DNA of 49,537 nt from a virus (IMGVR_UViG_3300020156_000037:1-49537), one strand, 5' to 3'. Counted from the stretch's first letter, positions 13,902 through 23,661 are shown. Made by a program: numbers and translations. The notes: generated by a model from the sequence alone, not told the origin.

Positions 13902-16900
13902 TACATATCATCTCCAAATCCATTTAATTGGTTGGAAAACTCATTCTTTGCGGTTTCGTAAGCACGTTTAATAATCGTACTTAATACCATAGCTTTTTGT
14001 TCGGGTGTGGCCTCTTGATAATCCGGTTCGTTCATAATCATTTCAATCATTTCGGTGGTTTTCTCCCCGACTAGTTTCTGTAATCGCGTGTACTCCTGCG
14101 GCCTTAACGTCCGGTCATTCAATTTAACCGGAGCTTTTCGCGGCAGAACATCCTTGTCTTTGGTTTGTTCGTATACCGATTGGATTTCATTGACAATTGG
14201 ATTATTGGATTCCTTGGACACCCTAGCCGGATTTAAGAACACATTCAAAAGGTTGTTATCACGTTTAACTTCATTGCCTAGAGTGTCAACCTTTCGAGGA
14301 AGGGTTTGACTTAGCCCCGGAGTATTTGAGATAATCCGGTTTAAGTTCTGGCTTACTCGGTTGCTTGCCATTGTTTCCCGTTCGTATGGATCGATAGCTT
14401 GAGTGGTTTGTCGTAAAATGGTTGGATTCAATAACGTCATTGGGCTAAAGGCAGCGTTCTTCAATGTTTCGTATGCCGAATATCCTCCAAACAACTCTTG
14501 TAAACCGGACATAACCGATTGGCTGAAAAAAGTATCAACTCCGCCCTGCGCTGTTTTATCAATCTTGGATAATAAATCTTCCTTGGTTTCCCCGGCTTTG
14601 AAAGCATTGGCACCAACGGCGAACATTGAACCGACAGGTGAAGCCCAATCGAAAGAAAACCGCACATTTCCAACTTTGAAAGTGTACGGCTGTTTCCCGG
14701 TCAATCGGTTAAATTCTTTTTCCTTGTCTCGGTCACCGCCACCAGCAATCACTCCGGCTCTGGCTAAGAGGTAACCCAACATCATTAATCCGGTTCCAGT
14801 AAAACTTCTTGCCATAGAATCGACAAACTGACGTTGGTTGAATTCCCCAGTCTTTCTCGCTTTAAACGGCATAATAACCGCTTTAACCAATCCTCCAGGT
14901 GAATACTCCAATAGCCTATCAAAGATATTACTAGGGGTTTGCGTAAAGGGAATCGCCGCTTCAACAACTAACCGGATGGAAGGAGAACTGATTGACCGTT
15001 TCATATTAGCAAACCAATCACCTAATTCACTATCTCCTTGAAATGTCCGTTCCAAAGCATATAGCTTAGATTCTAACTCCATTTCTTCGGTTATCCCTTG
15101 AGTCTTGTAAATCCGTTTTAATTCGTTTAATCTCCGATTGTAAACCGCTTCATAAAAAGGACGGTCACCAAATTTAAGGGCTGTTTTAACCGCTTCATCG
15201 ATAGCATTTAGCACCGGATTCTTAAAGGTTCTCCCGGATGGTAATTCCATTTGTCCACGGGTCGGCGAAGTATCGACCCCACGTTTTACATCGTCGATTT
15301 GGTCTGCTAATCCCTTGCCGAAACCCTTTGCTTCGCTTGCGATATTCGCCATAGGGTTATAGTCATAAACCCGCTTTCCGGTAAACTTAGAAGTAATAGC
15401 ATCAATCCCGGCAGCAGGAATATCTTTAATGTTTTCGGTAATTCCAAATACCGCATTACCAAAAACGTTACGAACATTGGTTTTGAAATTTGAAAGCAAA
15501 GAGATTCGGAATAAACCTTTAATTTTATCAGCAGGAGTTGCAACCTTTTTATTGGCTATCAATTGTTTAACCTTTGCGATTAAAACTTCTTGTTCTCTAC
15601 TTCCGTCCGGAAACTGTTTGGCTTTATCAATTGTTTCAACAATGGTTTTGACATCTTCATCAGTTAAAACGGGAAAACCATATTTTTTCTTGACCATATC
15701 TCTTACTTGGTCATATGTTAAAGAACTGTCGAGTTGTTTTAAAGAATCAAACTTCGCTTTAGCTTCTTTATTAATCTTGTCGTTAATATCCTTGCGGTGT
15801 TTTTTCAAATAGTCATCTGACCATTGTACTTTCCTTTGAGCGTTTAAAACAGCACTTTCGGCAGATTTGGTCTTTTCCCATGCCGTATCGGTTCCCTTTA
15901 ATGCTCTCGCGGTTTCTCGTGTCTTTTCTGCTACAACTTGAAGCCAGTTTCTAAAATTAGAATAATCCCCGGTTTCCCTTGCATTGGCTAGGTAATTCTT
16001 GGCAATAATCGCCGCTTCGTGTGCTTGTTGTCCTCCTACTAAAGCTTTTTGATTTTTAATCTGTTCTTCAATTTGTTGTTGATTATCGGCTACAGTTTTT
16101 TCCGCTTTGCTTTGCCATTCCTTTGATGATTGTTCTCCGTAACCAAAATCTTCAAGCAACAATTGATCTCTATCGGCGTCGGTTAAATCAACAGACCGTT
16201 GTAAAGTGTTGGTACGAAATTTACTATCAATCAACTTGCGAACTTTTTCAGCGAAAAATTGAAGATTTAATTTTAACTTTGGTTCCATATTATTAATGGT
16301 GTCGAGGATTCCTTGCAATTCTGCTTCGGTTTCGGGAAGTTCTTTCTTCCCGTTTGCATAATCCATAATGTCATTATTAACAGATTGCGCTTCAATGGGC
16401 TTATTTGGCGCGGGAAGGGGTTCGTTTTGTTCTTGGATATTCGCGTCAATTATAGCGGGTTGAGTTTGTTCTGGAGTGTTATTTGCCGCTTGAATCGTCT
16501 TTGCTAGTTTTGGTTGGTTGGTTCTCTCTTGAATTACATTAGCCGCTTTATTGGCAACTGTCGCCCCTCCGTGTAATATTCCGCCAGTAGTTGCACCCAT
16601 AGCAAATGATTCTAACTCTCGCCCAAGGTCAATAATTTTTTCATCCTTGCCGCCGCCATAAATCAACCGTTTGGCAATGACGTTTAAGGGATTGGTTACC
16701 GCTTCTTGTAATCCTTCCGCCCCCATTGTGGACAGCAACGCCTTAACCCCGGTCTTACCGCCGATTGCCTTCATTACTTTTTCAAATGGAATCTTCTCGG
16801 TAACTGATTCAATACCGCCCATAATGCTGCCGTAGGCGGCTTGCTGCAACGGGTTTGCTCCTTCTAATTCCGCTTCTTTGGCATAGTTGCCCCCGGTAAT

Positions 16901-17356
16901 GGTAGCAAAGGTATAAGGAGCAGCGGGGCCAGTTGCTATAGAAGTAGCGATAGGAACCAACGTTTCCCCGGTCTGCATCATAAACTTATCAACTTTATCT
17001 ATACCGGGTTTCTTCAAATAATCAGTCCGAATTTGTTCTTGATTCTTCCGTGCAATATTAGAAGTCAATTGCTCGGGTCTGCCATAGATAGCATCTAGAA
17101 CCTTCTTCCCGGTATCGCCAACTTTGTCATAAAGTAAATCGCGGGGAAGTTCTGCTACCTTACTTACCCCGCCGATAACCGAATGAACTGCCAACTCGCC
17201 GCCCTTATCCAATGATTGAATCTTTTGACCTACCTGTTGAAGTAAACCAGGTTTTTTCTTTTTTTCGCTCGTTAGACCATACTGTTTTAAAATGTTTTCT
17301 TCTTCTGGTTTGTCTGGGGAATTTAACCCATATTGTTTTAAAATATCTTTGGACAT
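13901..17356 (-). CDS. Large internal virion / ejection protein (1151 aa)
   Basis: The largest gene. The N-terminus repeats an ILKQYGL unit twice within 25 residues. Two Gly/Ala-rich amphipathic regions follow (PIATSIATGPAAPYTFATIT and YGSIMGGIES). Around residue 357 is KLNLQFFAEKVRK, a motif usually seen at the start of phage head proteins. The C-terminal half is helical with several hydrophobic stretches (FTGTGLMMLGYLLARAGVIAGG). Size, position before the spikes, and Gly/Ala membrane-active segments fit podovirus ejection proteins that enter the cell with the DNA. Not an obvious lysozyme or protease. Confidence 0.7.
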   Translation of the reverse strand: MSKDILKQYGLNSPDKPEEENILKQYGLTSEKKKKPGLLQQVGQKIQSLDKGGELAVHSVIGGVSKVAELPRDLLYDKVGDTGKKVLDAIYGRPEQLTSNIARKNQEQIRTDYLKKPGIDKVDKFMMQTGETLVPIATSIATGPAAPYTFATITGGNYAKEAELEGANPLQQAAYGSIMGGIESVTEKIPFEKVMKAIGGKTGVKALLSTMGAEGLQEAVTNPLNVIAKRLIYGGGKDEKIIDLGRELESFAMGATTGGILHGGATVANKAANVIQERTNQPKLAKTIQAANNTPEQTQPAIIDANIQEQNEPLPAPNKPIEAQSVNNDIMDYANGKKELPETEAELQGILDTINNMEPKLKLNLQFFAEKVRKLIDSKFRTNTLQRSVDLTDADRDQLLLEDFGYGEQSSKEWQSKAEKTVADNQQQIEEQIKNQKALVGGQQAHEAAIIAKNYLANARETGDYSNFRNWLQVVAEKTRETARALKGTDTAWEKTKSAESAVLNAQRKVQWSDDYLKKHRKDINDKINKEAKAKFDSLKQLDSSLTYDQVRDMVKKKYGFPVLTDEDVKTIVETIDKAKQFPDGSREQEVLIAKVKQLIANKKVATPADKIKGLFRISLLSNFKTNVRNVFGNAVFGITENIKDIPAAGIDAITSKFTGKRVYDYNPMANIASEAKGFGKGLADQIDDVKRGVDTSPTRGQMELPSGRTFKNPVLNAIDEAVKTALKFGDRPFYEAVYNRRLNELKRIYKTQGITEEMELESKLYALERTFQGDSELGDWFANMKRSISSPSIRLVVEAAIPFTQTPSNIFDRLLEYSPGGLVKAVIMPFKARKTGEFNQRQFVDSMARSFTGTGLMMLGYLLARAGVIAGGGDRDKEKEFNRLTGKQPYTFKVGNVRFSFDWASPVGSMFAVGANAFKAGETKEDLLSKIDKTAQGGVDTFFSQSVMSGLQELFGGYSAYETLKNAAFSPMTLLNPTILRQTTQAIDPYERETMASNRVSQNLNRIISNTPGLSQTLPRKVDTLGNEVKRDNNLLNVFLNPARVSKESNNPIVNEIQSVYEQTKDKDVLPRKAPVKLNDRTLRPQEYTRLQKLVGEKTTEMIEMIMNEPDYQEATPEQKAMVLSTIIKRAYETAKNEFSNQLNGFGDDM

Positions 17357-17370
17357 TTAAAAGCCCCCAG

Positions 17371-18786
17371 TCATTTTACAAATTTATCGTAAAACTGTTT
17401 TGGAGTGTACTTCGTTTTAGCGTTCTGATTGTACCGTTCAACCAAAGCCCTAAACAAAGGATTGTTTATGTTTTTAGGATTAGCTTTCATCAAAGACTTT
17501 AACGCTTCTCCTGGCCCACCGTATTGGTTAGAAATCTTCTGAGCATCGTCCCAATTATTACGGGCAAATCCCTTTCCGGGCAAATATATCGGGCCTTTAA
17601 TTTTAGTTGTTTCGGGAGACAACCCACCATGTTGTAACTTGTAATAACGTTCATATTTTTCGGGGTATTCCTGTTTGAGCCATTGGTCTTTTGTTTTAGA
17701 AATAGCACCCATTCCTTTAGCTTTGAGCTGTCCCATGTATTGGCTATAGTCCTTATCAATCCGCGCCATGAAATCCTTATCGGCTTTGGTTCCACCACCG
17801 CCAGAACCGGAACCAGAACCACCGGAAAGCTTCTTCTTGGTGCTTGCATTTCTGTTTGCTATAGTCGCTCCTGCCAATTGGGGTTTGATGTTTTGGGTGT
17901 ATTCTGCATTGGCTTGTGTGTTGGCTGTTTGCGCTTCAATTAATGCAGGTCTTACTTTCTCGGTTTCCGTTTGAGCTTGAGTACGCTCTGTGTTTGCGGC
18001 AATATTATCAGCTTTTACTTGCGGTAAAGCTTTTGGAACCTGCAAGGCGTTTAGTTTAGCCAATTGTCTTTGCAGTTCTTTCTTGCTTGTAAAATCATAA
18101 ATAGCACTCATTATCGATTGACGTAAATTGTATTTATCCGGATTAATAGTTCCATCGGGGTTATGAACATCGATTTCTTTGTTGTACCGATCCACAAGGG
18201 TCTGTCGTTCTTCATCGGTGATTTCGTCAGCGTCTAAAGTAGATTGCTTTTGATTCAGTCCGGCAAATCGATAAAGCGTATCGGTGGAAATCTGCATTCC
18301 TGGTTTTAGGTAAGGACGAAGTGGATCGTTGGGATTCAAGTTATCAATAAATTGTCGGTCAATAGTAAAATACTCAGCGCCCTTCGCGTTCATTGCTGCT
18401 TGTTGCGCTTGCCGTGCTTGATTCTGTGTTTCCCATTCCTGCGCTTTTAATTGTGTTGCTACGGTCGGTTTCCACCATTTGGAACCATAATATTGCATAA
18501 ATGGATTATTAGAAGACAGCCCTTGCCCTTCCTGTCTGACGTACCCTTCGGGAGTGCGCAAGGAATTAAAAAACCGCTTGATTGGATTCTCTTGCGGTTG
18601 TTGATTGGGCACTGAAGCTTCAACCGGGGCGGGTTGATTGATTCGCGGTACCGGATTATATTGCCCCTCGTTATTATACAAAAGAGGTACCGGATTTTTA
18701 CCACCATCCAGTACCGGACTTGGTTCCTTGAAAATTTTAAAGGGGTCGTTTTTAAGTTTTAAATACACATCATTTACAGGATTCAT
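17371..18786 (-). CDS. Probable internal virion protein (471 aa)
   Basis: Starts MNPVNDVYLKLKNDPFKIF. Pro/Gln-rich N-terminal third, a helical Ala/Gln/Thr-rich middle (TERTQAQTETEKVRPALIEAQ in part) and a GGSGSGSGGGG linker, followed by a basic C-terminal domain (KLQHGGLSPETTKI, KYTPKQFYDKF). ATG 18786 is placed 8 bases after GGGGG; an in-frame ATG at 18801 lies within that site. Between two other late genes in the ejection-protein position. No catalytic motif recognised. Confidence 0.65.
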   Translation of the reverse strand: MNPVNDVYLKLKNDPFKIFKEPSPVLDGGKNPVPLLYNNEGQYNPVPRINQPAPVEASVPNQQPQENPIKRFFNSLRTPEGYVRQEGQGLSSNNPFMQYYGSKWWKPTVATQLKAQEWETQNQARQAQQAAMNAKGAEYFTIDRQFIDNLNPNDPLRPYLKPGMQISTDTLYRFAGLNQKQSTLDADEITDEERQTLVDRYNKEIDVHNPDGTINPDKYNLRQSIMSAIYDFTSKKELQRQLAKLNALQVPKALPQVKADNIAANTERTQAQTETEKVRPALIEAQTANTQANAEYTQNIKPQLAGATIANRNASTKKKLSGGSGSGSGGGGTKADKDFMARIDKDYSQYMGQLKAKGMGAISKTKDQWLKQEYPEKYERYYKLQHGGLSPETTKIKGPIYLPGKGFARNNWDDAQKISNQYGGPGEALKSLMKANPKNINNPLFRALVERYNQNAKTKYTPKQFYDKFVK

Positions 18787-18790
18787 ATCA

Positions 18791-19453
18791 TCAACCCCCA
18801 TACGGATTAGTATAGTTTCCAGCAGTCGTTTTCTTTGTGTTTCTATTTACCTTGCCATACAACTTATCAAAAGAAGTATCAGAAGAAGAACCGGGATTAA
18901 TAAACGGAGCAACACCACCCGTTGCCGTACCGATTCCAGCAACTCCGGTTGCCAAAGTTGCAGGTTTAGAACTTGGAGTTTCGGTTGGAGGATTTTTGCC
19001 AAACCCTCCGAATGTCGGCAACACAGGAGAACTTAACAAAGTTTGAAAGGCGCTATTTAAATATTTATTTGCGTCCTGTTCGGTACCCAACGCCAAATTC
19101 ATTTGATTGGTATAAGAAGCTTCGGAATTGCCCTGCATCCTAGCCGCCAAATCTGCAATTGCCGCTTGTCTCCCTTGTTCAAGGGATAATTCTCTTTCGC
19201 TACGCAAAGCATCTCCGGGTAATTGACCATAGAACCCGCGCCTCATTGCATCGTTATCGGATTCTTGTAATGAACTTTCGATTTTATTATCCCAAATCGG
19301 GTCGTTGATTTGTTTCGATTGTGTCATTGCTTGTTCCCAAGTTAAAGGGCTTCCTGCGTTAGCCATGATTTTATCGGCGGTCTTTTTCTGATCGCGGTAT
19401 TGCTTATATTGTAATCCAGCACCAAGAAGTCCTAATGCAGTTTCAATTCCCAT
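18791..19453 (-). CDS. Probable internal virion / tail protein (220 aa)
   Basis: Starts MGIETALGLLGAGLQYKQYRDQKKTAD: a hydrophobic N-terminal helix then a long helical part (LSLEQGRQAAIADLAARMQG). A Gly/Thr-rich segment (ATGVAGIGTATGG) precedes the C-terminus. The layout resembles small internal core proteins of podoviruses such as T7 gp14, by general character only. GGAGG with an 8-base spacing marks the ATG, which overlaps the stop of the acetyltransferase gene. Confidence 0.6.
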   Translation of the reverse strand: MGIETALGLLGAGLQYKQYRDQKKTADKIMANAGSPLTWEQAMTQSKQINDPIWDNKIESSLQESDNDAMRRGFYGQLPGDALRSERELSLEQGRQAAIADLAARMQGNSEASYTNQMNLALGTEQDANKYLNSAFQTLLSSPVLPTFGGFGKNPPTETPSSKPATLATGVAGIGTATGGVAPFINPGSSSDTSFDKLYGKVNRNTKKTTAGNYTNPYGG

Positions 19454-19854
19454 CAAAACCACCTCCCCAAGAAATCTTCACGAAGCAAAACTCCATTCTT
19501 AAATCCAAAATATTCTGCAAACTTCTCTGCCTTTGACCCGTTATGGTGAGCGTAAACCCTTTTCAATCTGTACACTTGAAAGGCAAGAGAAACAAAATTG
19601 ATTAATTCCTTTACCAAAGACTTATTAAAAACATTTTTGACAAAAGCAATCCCTATTTCCGCCTGTTCGTTCCACTCGATATTAAACAACGTTATCGCGC
19701 CAATTGGTTCCTCGTTGTCTTTGGTAATAAAGTAAAACATGTATGGTTTATCTGGTTCATATTTACTAACATTGACAGCAGATTGAATTTGGGGCAATTT
19801 AATCCATTGTTGCAAAAGAGGAATGTCTGTTTCTTCATATGGTCTTAATTTCAC
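19453..19854 (-). CDS. GNAT-family N-acetyltransferase
   Basis: 133 aa. It begins with the typical MKLRPYEETDIPLLQQWI strand-helix, then GAITLFNIEWNEQAEIGIAF (beta4) and a C-terminal VYAHHNGSKAEKFAEYFGFK segment (the Ala/Asn-Gly turn and the final helix of GNAT enzymes). It is slightly short, so the acetyl-CoA loop is compact. GTG start after GAGGGTGA. Substrate unknown. Similar genes occur inside podovirus structural operons, so it may modify a virion or host protein. Confidence 0.8.
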   Translation of the reverse strand: MKLRPYEETDIPLLQQWIKLPQIQSAVNVSKYEPDKPYMFYFITKDNEEPIGAITLFNIEWNEQAEIGIAFVKNVFNKSLVKELINFVSLAFQVYRLKRVYAHHNGSKAEKFAEYFGFKNGVLLREDFLGRWF

Positions 19855-19875
19855 TTTTTCACCCTCTTTAATTGG

Positions 19876-19904
19876 TTGACAAAAAATACCATAAAAGTTA
19901 AATT
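19876..19904 (+). promoter_or_regulatory. Promoter of the rightward methyltransferase gene
   Basis: TTGACA (19876-19881), 17-base spacer, TAAATT (19899-19904). It lies between the two divergent genes and gives the methyltransferase its own expression, independent of late leftward transcription. Confidence 0.7.
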
Positions 19905-19923
19905 TGATATGAGGTGATTTTCA

Positions 19924-20418
19924 TTGAACGTAAATCTAGGATGTGGCGGAATGAATATTCCCGGTTATATTCGTGTTGATATTAACGAAAAGGTAAAACC
20001 GGACGTTTTATATGATTTAAACGTTTACCCCTATCCGTTTGAAAATAACCAATTCGATAAAATATTGGCAAGCCACATCATTGAGCATCTTGACAATCCA
20101 GAAAAATTTATTAAAGAAATCCATAGGATAGCAAAATCAGGATGTGAAATAACAATTATTACCCCGCATTATTCTAACTTTACTTCGTATTCGGACATTA
20201 CCCACAAATGGCACTTTTCTAGTTTTTCATTAAACCGAGAAAGAATTGGGCTTGACTATAAAGAAAAAACCACAATCAAACTTCGTGGTTTTTGGCAGAT
20301 ATTTGGGTTGCAAATACTTATTAATAAATTCAATAAAGCTAGAATATTTTGGGAACGTTATTTATCTTTCGTCATTCGTGCAACTGATATAAAATTCGTT
20401 TTAACAGTAAACAAATAG
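19924..20418 (+). CDS. SAM-dependent methyltransferase, cargo gene
   Basis: 164 aa, TTG start 7 bases after GAGGTG. Motif I is NLGCGGMNIPGYIRVD (residues 4-19), followed by an acidic residue at the end of strand 2 and DKILASHIIEHL, then IHRIAKSGCEITIITPHYS. This is the class I Rossmann methyltransferase pattern (Methyltransf_11). The target is not evident; LGCGxxxxPGYxxVD proteins often act on sugars or lipids. It is one of very few plus-strand genes and sits inside the tail operon with its own promoter, the mark of a moron gene possibly expressed in lysogeny. It ends one base before the stop of the convergent gene. Confidence 0.8.
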   Translation: MNVNLGCGGMNIPGYIRVDINEKVKPDVLYDLNVYPYPFENNQFDKILASHIIEHLDNPEKFIKEIHRIAKSGCEITIITPHYSNFTSYSDITHKWHFSSFSLNRERIGLDYKEKTTIKLRGFWQIFGLQILINKFNKARIFWERYLSFVIRATDIKFVLTVNK

Positions 20419-20973
20419 CTACTTGATTCCAATAACTATATAGTTGGCAATCCCGGCAATAAACTGATATGTATGACTAGTTTGTGTATAAACCGTTTGA
20501 CCAATTGTCACAGTTCGATCTGCATTCAATTTACAAACAATTTTTAAGTGATTAGTAGTCATACCTTCATCGACATCCCACGTTGACGAACCGGAATTCG
20601 TATCATAAGGAGAAACAAACGTGCGGCATTGCTGGGCTGTATAACCAGTTGGCAACGGAACGGTTCCGCCGTTTGGGACTGTCCCGGTTATAACCGAAAT
20701 GGCATTTGATATCGAAGAAGCGAGAACATTAATGTTGCCGTTTACATCAAACTTAGCCAATTTCCCAGGCGTTGGAATCGAAGTGGCCTCGCCTTCTGCA
20801 AGGTTTCCAATCGATATTCCTCCGAGTGTCCCGTCCTCGTGAACCGCCATCGGGTCAAACATTTTATTGATTTTATCAATGTCATTTTCGATTGCGTCCG
20901 GTCCGGCATTCCCTATTGAATCGTCGCCAACATTTGCCGAAAATGTCCTAACAGGTTTAAACGGCAACGGCAT
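20419..20973 (-). CDS. Hypothetical tail protein (184 aa)
   Basis: Starts MPLPFKPVRTFSANVGDDSI with a helix DAIENDIDKINKMFDP and a HEDGTLGGISIGNLAEG segment, common in proteins that sit between tail hub and fibre. The C-terminal half is beta-rich (VTIGQTVYTQTSHTYQF). ATG 20973 has GGGGG 9 bases upstream; ATG 20979 is possible. It overlaps the end of the nozzle-like gene. Confidence 0.6.
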   Translation of the reverse strand: MPLPFKPVRTFSANVGDDSIGNAGPDAIENDIDKINKMFDPMAVHEDGTLGGISIGNLAEGEATSIPTPGKLAKFDVNGNINVLASSISNAISVITGTVPNGGTVPLPTGYTAQQCRTFVSPYDTNSGSSTWDVDEGMTTNHLKIVCKLNADRTVTIGQTVYTQTSHTYQFIAGIANYIVIGIK

Positions 20974-22798
20974 TTTCATCAACCCCCTCGCCCTTGGCTT
21001 TTTTCATCTTAAATTCAAAGGAGTTTCCATAAATCGTTAATGATTCATCTAACTTGTTATTGCGGTAACTGATTTTAAAACGAATACCTTTTAGTTTCGC
21101 TTTAAATTCTTTGCTTACAACTGACTCGTTCCCCCAAGGGCTTCCCCACGGCATACCCCATGTAAAATTTTTAGCCACAGGCAAGTATTGATAGAAAACC
21201 GTGTCATCATCGGACTTGATTGTCAAACTAAAACCACTCTTCTCAAAAGCTCCCGGTTTCACTAAAACATATACCTTGTAAGTCCTTTTCTCGTTGTTAG
21301 CCGCTCCTAAGTCGAAAAATTTAGTTTCAGCAAATGCATCAATGGGTACGCCATTATCGGAATATACATCGTGATTAGCTTTGTAAATATAACCATTTGA
21401 AGCAAAAAGCAAATCCCCATTGTTCCGTATACACCAACCGTTGACGTTCCATCCGGTGTAAATGGTGAAAGCCTTGATTTCCCAATCATAAACTAACACC
21501 TTGTTGTTACGCTCGGTTCCCGAAGCATCGTTATAGGCAAGCAAAAGCCTGTTGTTGAATGAATCACAAATACTGCAAGCGTAATGAGGTGTTATAATAT
21601 CACGAATAATCGAATTAACTTTTCTCTCTGATAAGTTTAAAACTAAATTTTCCCCAGGGGTAACCGCCGAAGCAACGCCTAATATACCAGAATTAATTGT
21701 GTACAAACCACCATTACCTAAAAAAGTTAATGTGTTTGGAGTAAGGGTAACCGCATTATTAGCAATTGCCCCTTGCCGAATGGGTATCTCATCCCAAATC
21801 ATATCAACTTCCGGGTCAATCCCCCGCAAAATTCTAGCTCCATACCGATAAAAGACAATGAGTGTATCTCCAAACTCTTTTAATCCAGTAATCTCGCCCA
21901 TTGCGTGAGTCGGGTATAAGATTGATGTTGATTTTACCTTGTATGGTTCATTGGGTTCCGAATAATACAATGCGGTTTTGTTGTTAACATCACCAGCATA
22001 CATATAGCGGCAACTTTTCGAATGGTAAACTGCAAATTTGCAGCGTTTAATTGGCGTGAGATAATTTTCTGTTAAAACTCTGCCCAATTCACTATCTGCT
22101 TTCGATTCGCTGTAAGTTGTTGCAGAATTATTTGCTATTTCTCCTGCTAAATAAAAAACCGAACCATTTGTTTTGGTTCGGTATAACCTGCGTCCTACAG
22201 TTCCGGTTGGGCCGGTTACGATATTCGACCAATTAAATTGAGCTATATTATTAGCAGATACAAATGGGCTTTCTTGTGAGGCCGGAGATTCGACGCCAAT
22301 CTCATTATAAAAAACAACTTTGCATTTATAATTACCGTTAAGCGTACCGGAACCAGATACACCAAGAGCGGGGGTGCCGGGAATTGTTGTAATCTGAACA
22401 TTCCCCGTGTTTGTGCCGTTGTAATATAAATAATTAACCGCATCCCCAAAATATAAAACATCGTTAAAAGCAATATTAAAAACATTTCGGGTACCAGTTG
22501 CAAGGGCGGTAACTTTCGTTCTACTTCCATCCGAAGCGATATCATATAGAGCATCTTCCATAACAGCCAAAAGAACTGCGGAGCCGTCTTTTTTTAACCA
22601 TTCGAAAACCTGTTCAATTTGGCAACCGTAAGAAGTGGAGTTTAGAGCAACAGTTCCTTTGCGTTTGGAAAATCCTCCACGTTCCGAAAGGTCAATGTTC
22701 TGTGCTTTGGTTAATTCGTTATCTGCAAGATTATCCGGGGCGGAATCAACATTTAATCCCCCGCGAAAATCCCGGTAAGAAATCATTGGTTTAGGCAT
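20957..22798 (-). CDS. Tail nozzle-like structural protein
   Basis: 613 aa. It begins with MPKPMISYRDFRGGLNVDSAPDNLADNEL, a pattern (FRGGLN...L.DNE...NxDLS) typical of podovirus and related tail proteins with a beta-propeller that form the tail tip, as in P22 gp10 or T7 gp12. Repeated strands follow (VFNIAFNDVLYFGD, LIVFYRYGARILRG, LTFLGNGGLYTI). It overlaps both neighbours by a few bases. Assignment rests on size, order and the N-terminal motif. Confidence 0.7.
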   Translation of the reverse strand: MPKPMISYRDFRGGLNVDSAPDNLADNELTKAQNIDLSERGGFSKRKGTVALNSTSYGCQIEQVFEWLKKDGSAVLLAVMEDALYDIASDGSRTKVTALATGTRNVFNIAFNDVLYFGDAVNYLYYNGTNTGNVQITTIPGTPALGVSGSGTLNGNYKCKVVFYNEIGVESPASQESPFVSANNIAQFNWSNIVTGPTGTVGRRLYRTKTNGSVFYLAGEIANNSATTYSESKADSELGRVLTENYLTPIKRCKFAVYHSKSCRYMYAGDVNNKTALYYSEPNEPYKVKSTSILYPTHAMGEITGLKEFGDTLIVFYRYGARILRGIDPEVDMIWDEIPIRQGAIANNAVTLTPNTLTFLGNGGLYTINSGILGVASAVTPGENLVLNLSERKVNSIIRDIITPHYACSICDSFNNRLLLAYNDASGTERNNKVLVYDWEIKAFTIYTGWNVNGWCIRNNGDLLFASNGYIYKANHDVYSDNGVPIDAFAETKFFDLGAANNEKRTYKVYVLVKPGAFEKSGFSLTIKSDDDTVFYQYLPVAKNFTWGMPWGSPWGNESVVSKEFKAKLKGIRFKISYRNNKLDESLTIYGNSFEFKMKKAKGEGVDENAVAV

Positions 22799-23315
22799 GA
22801 CGCATCACCATCACTTGTTTTGGGCTGCGTTTCCGCTTCAGCATGTTATATACTCGCTGAATATCCTTTTCCCATTGAGCCATTAAGCGTAACCCGTCAT
22901 TGCTATCCTCATCGTCGACCAGCCTCACCCAGCCCTTGACATAGGTGACAATCGGTTGGTGATATGCCTCATGGATTTCGGGAGTATCATTTAAACTAGC
23001 GATTCCCCTTGGTTGTCTGCGATAATTGATAATATATCGGTTGCTCGAACCAAAAAGGATTTCATTCCCCTTTATCCGATAGCCAGTGTATACACTATTT
23101 GTTCCATCACAAATGTTAACCTCGTCAACATATGTACATCCAGCAGGTAACGGGTACCACATGTTGGCCTTGTAATCAGATTCAACCTTATCAAAAACTA
23201 AAGCCATATCGCCAATAATCGATATAGCTTCATTGATTGCGGTTAATACATTAGTGGATTCCAACGTGTCATCGATATATAATTCGACTGCGGCTTTTAT
23301 TTGTAAACCCGTCAT
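22791..23315 (-). CDS. Head-tail adaptor protein
   Basis: 174 aa, mostly helical with a small beta part (LPAGCTYVDEVNICDG, GYRIKGNEILFG). ATG with the segment INEAISIIGDMALVFDK near the N-terminus and WVRLVDDEDSNDGLRLMAQWEKDI near the C-terminus are typical of adaptor proteins placed between portal and nozzle (P22 gp4/T7 gp11 role). Its stop overlaps the start of the nozzle-like gene. Confidence 0.65.
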   Translation of the reverse strand: MTGLQIKAAVELYIDDTLESTNVLTAINEAISIIGDMALVFDKVESDYKANMWYPLPAGCTYVDEVNICDGTNSVYTGYRIKGNEILFGSSNRYIINYRRQPRGIASLNDTPEIHEAYHQPIVTYVKGWVRLVDDEDSNDGLRLMAQWEKDIQRVYNMLKRKRSPKQVMVMRHA

Positions 23316-23319
23316 AACA

Positions 23320-23661
23320 TCACCCCACAGCTCGGCCTTTTACCGTCACATGTCCACCAGAAATCGCGGAAACGGGAAACCTAACCGCTACCAATCCTGT
23401 TAAATCAAACCGCCACAATTCATTATTACCTGTAGTCGAGTTGGCAGTCTCAAAATCATTTGATCCTTCTTTGAATCCGGTAATAGGGCAAAACGCATCT
23501 TCACCAAAGGTTGCCCCTTGAAACTGTACTGTTCTACTTGCGCTATCACCAGAGATGCAAATAATTAATTCTTTGATTCCCATATTCTTTTGAACACGGT
23601 ATATCTCGCCATCTGAATCACTGGTTTGTTTCAAATGAAAAACGATGTCTTTTTCAGCCAT
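23320..23661 (-). CDS. Hypothetical head protein (113 aa)
   Basis: Starts MAEKDIVFHLKQTSDSDGEIY. All-beta pattern with ELIICISGDSASRTVQFQGA and GHVTVKGRAVG. Size and place after the capsid gene suggest a decoration or connector-associated protein. Not assigned to a family. Confidence 0.6.
   Translation of the reverse strand: MAEKDIVFHLKQTSDSDGEIYRVQKNMGIKELIICISGDSASRTVQFQGATFGEDAFCPITGFKEGSNDFETANSTTGNNELWRFDLTGLVAVRFPVSAISGGHVTVKGRAVG

Noticed and set aside
14403-14774. 123-codon plus-strand frame opposite the large ejection protein, and similar frames at 15429-15812 and 24066-24554
   Set aside because: All are antisense shadows of well-supported late genes, without ribosome sites or promoters.
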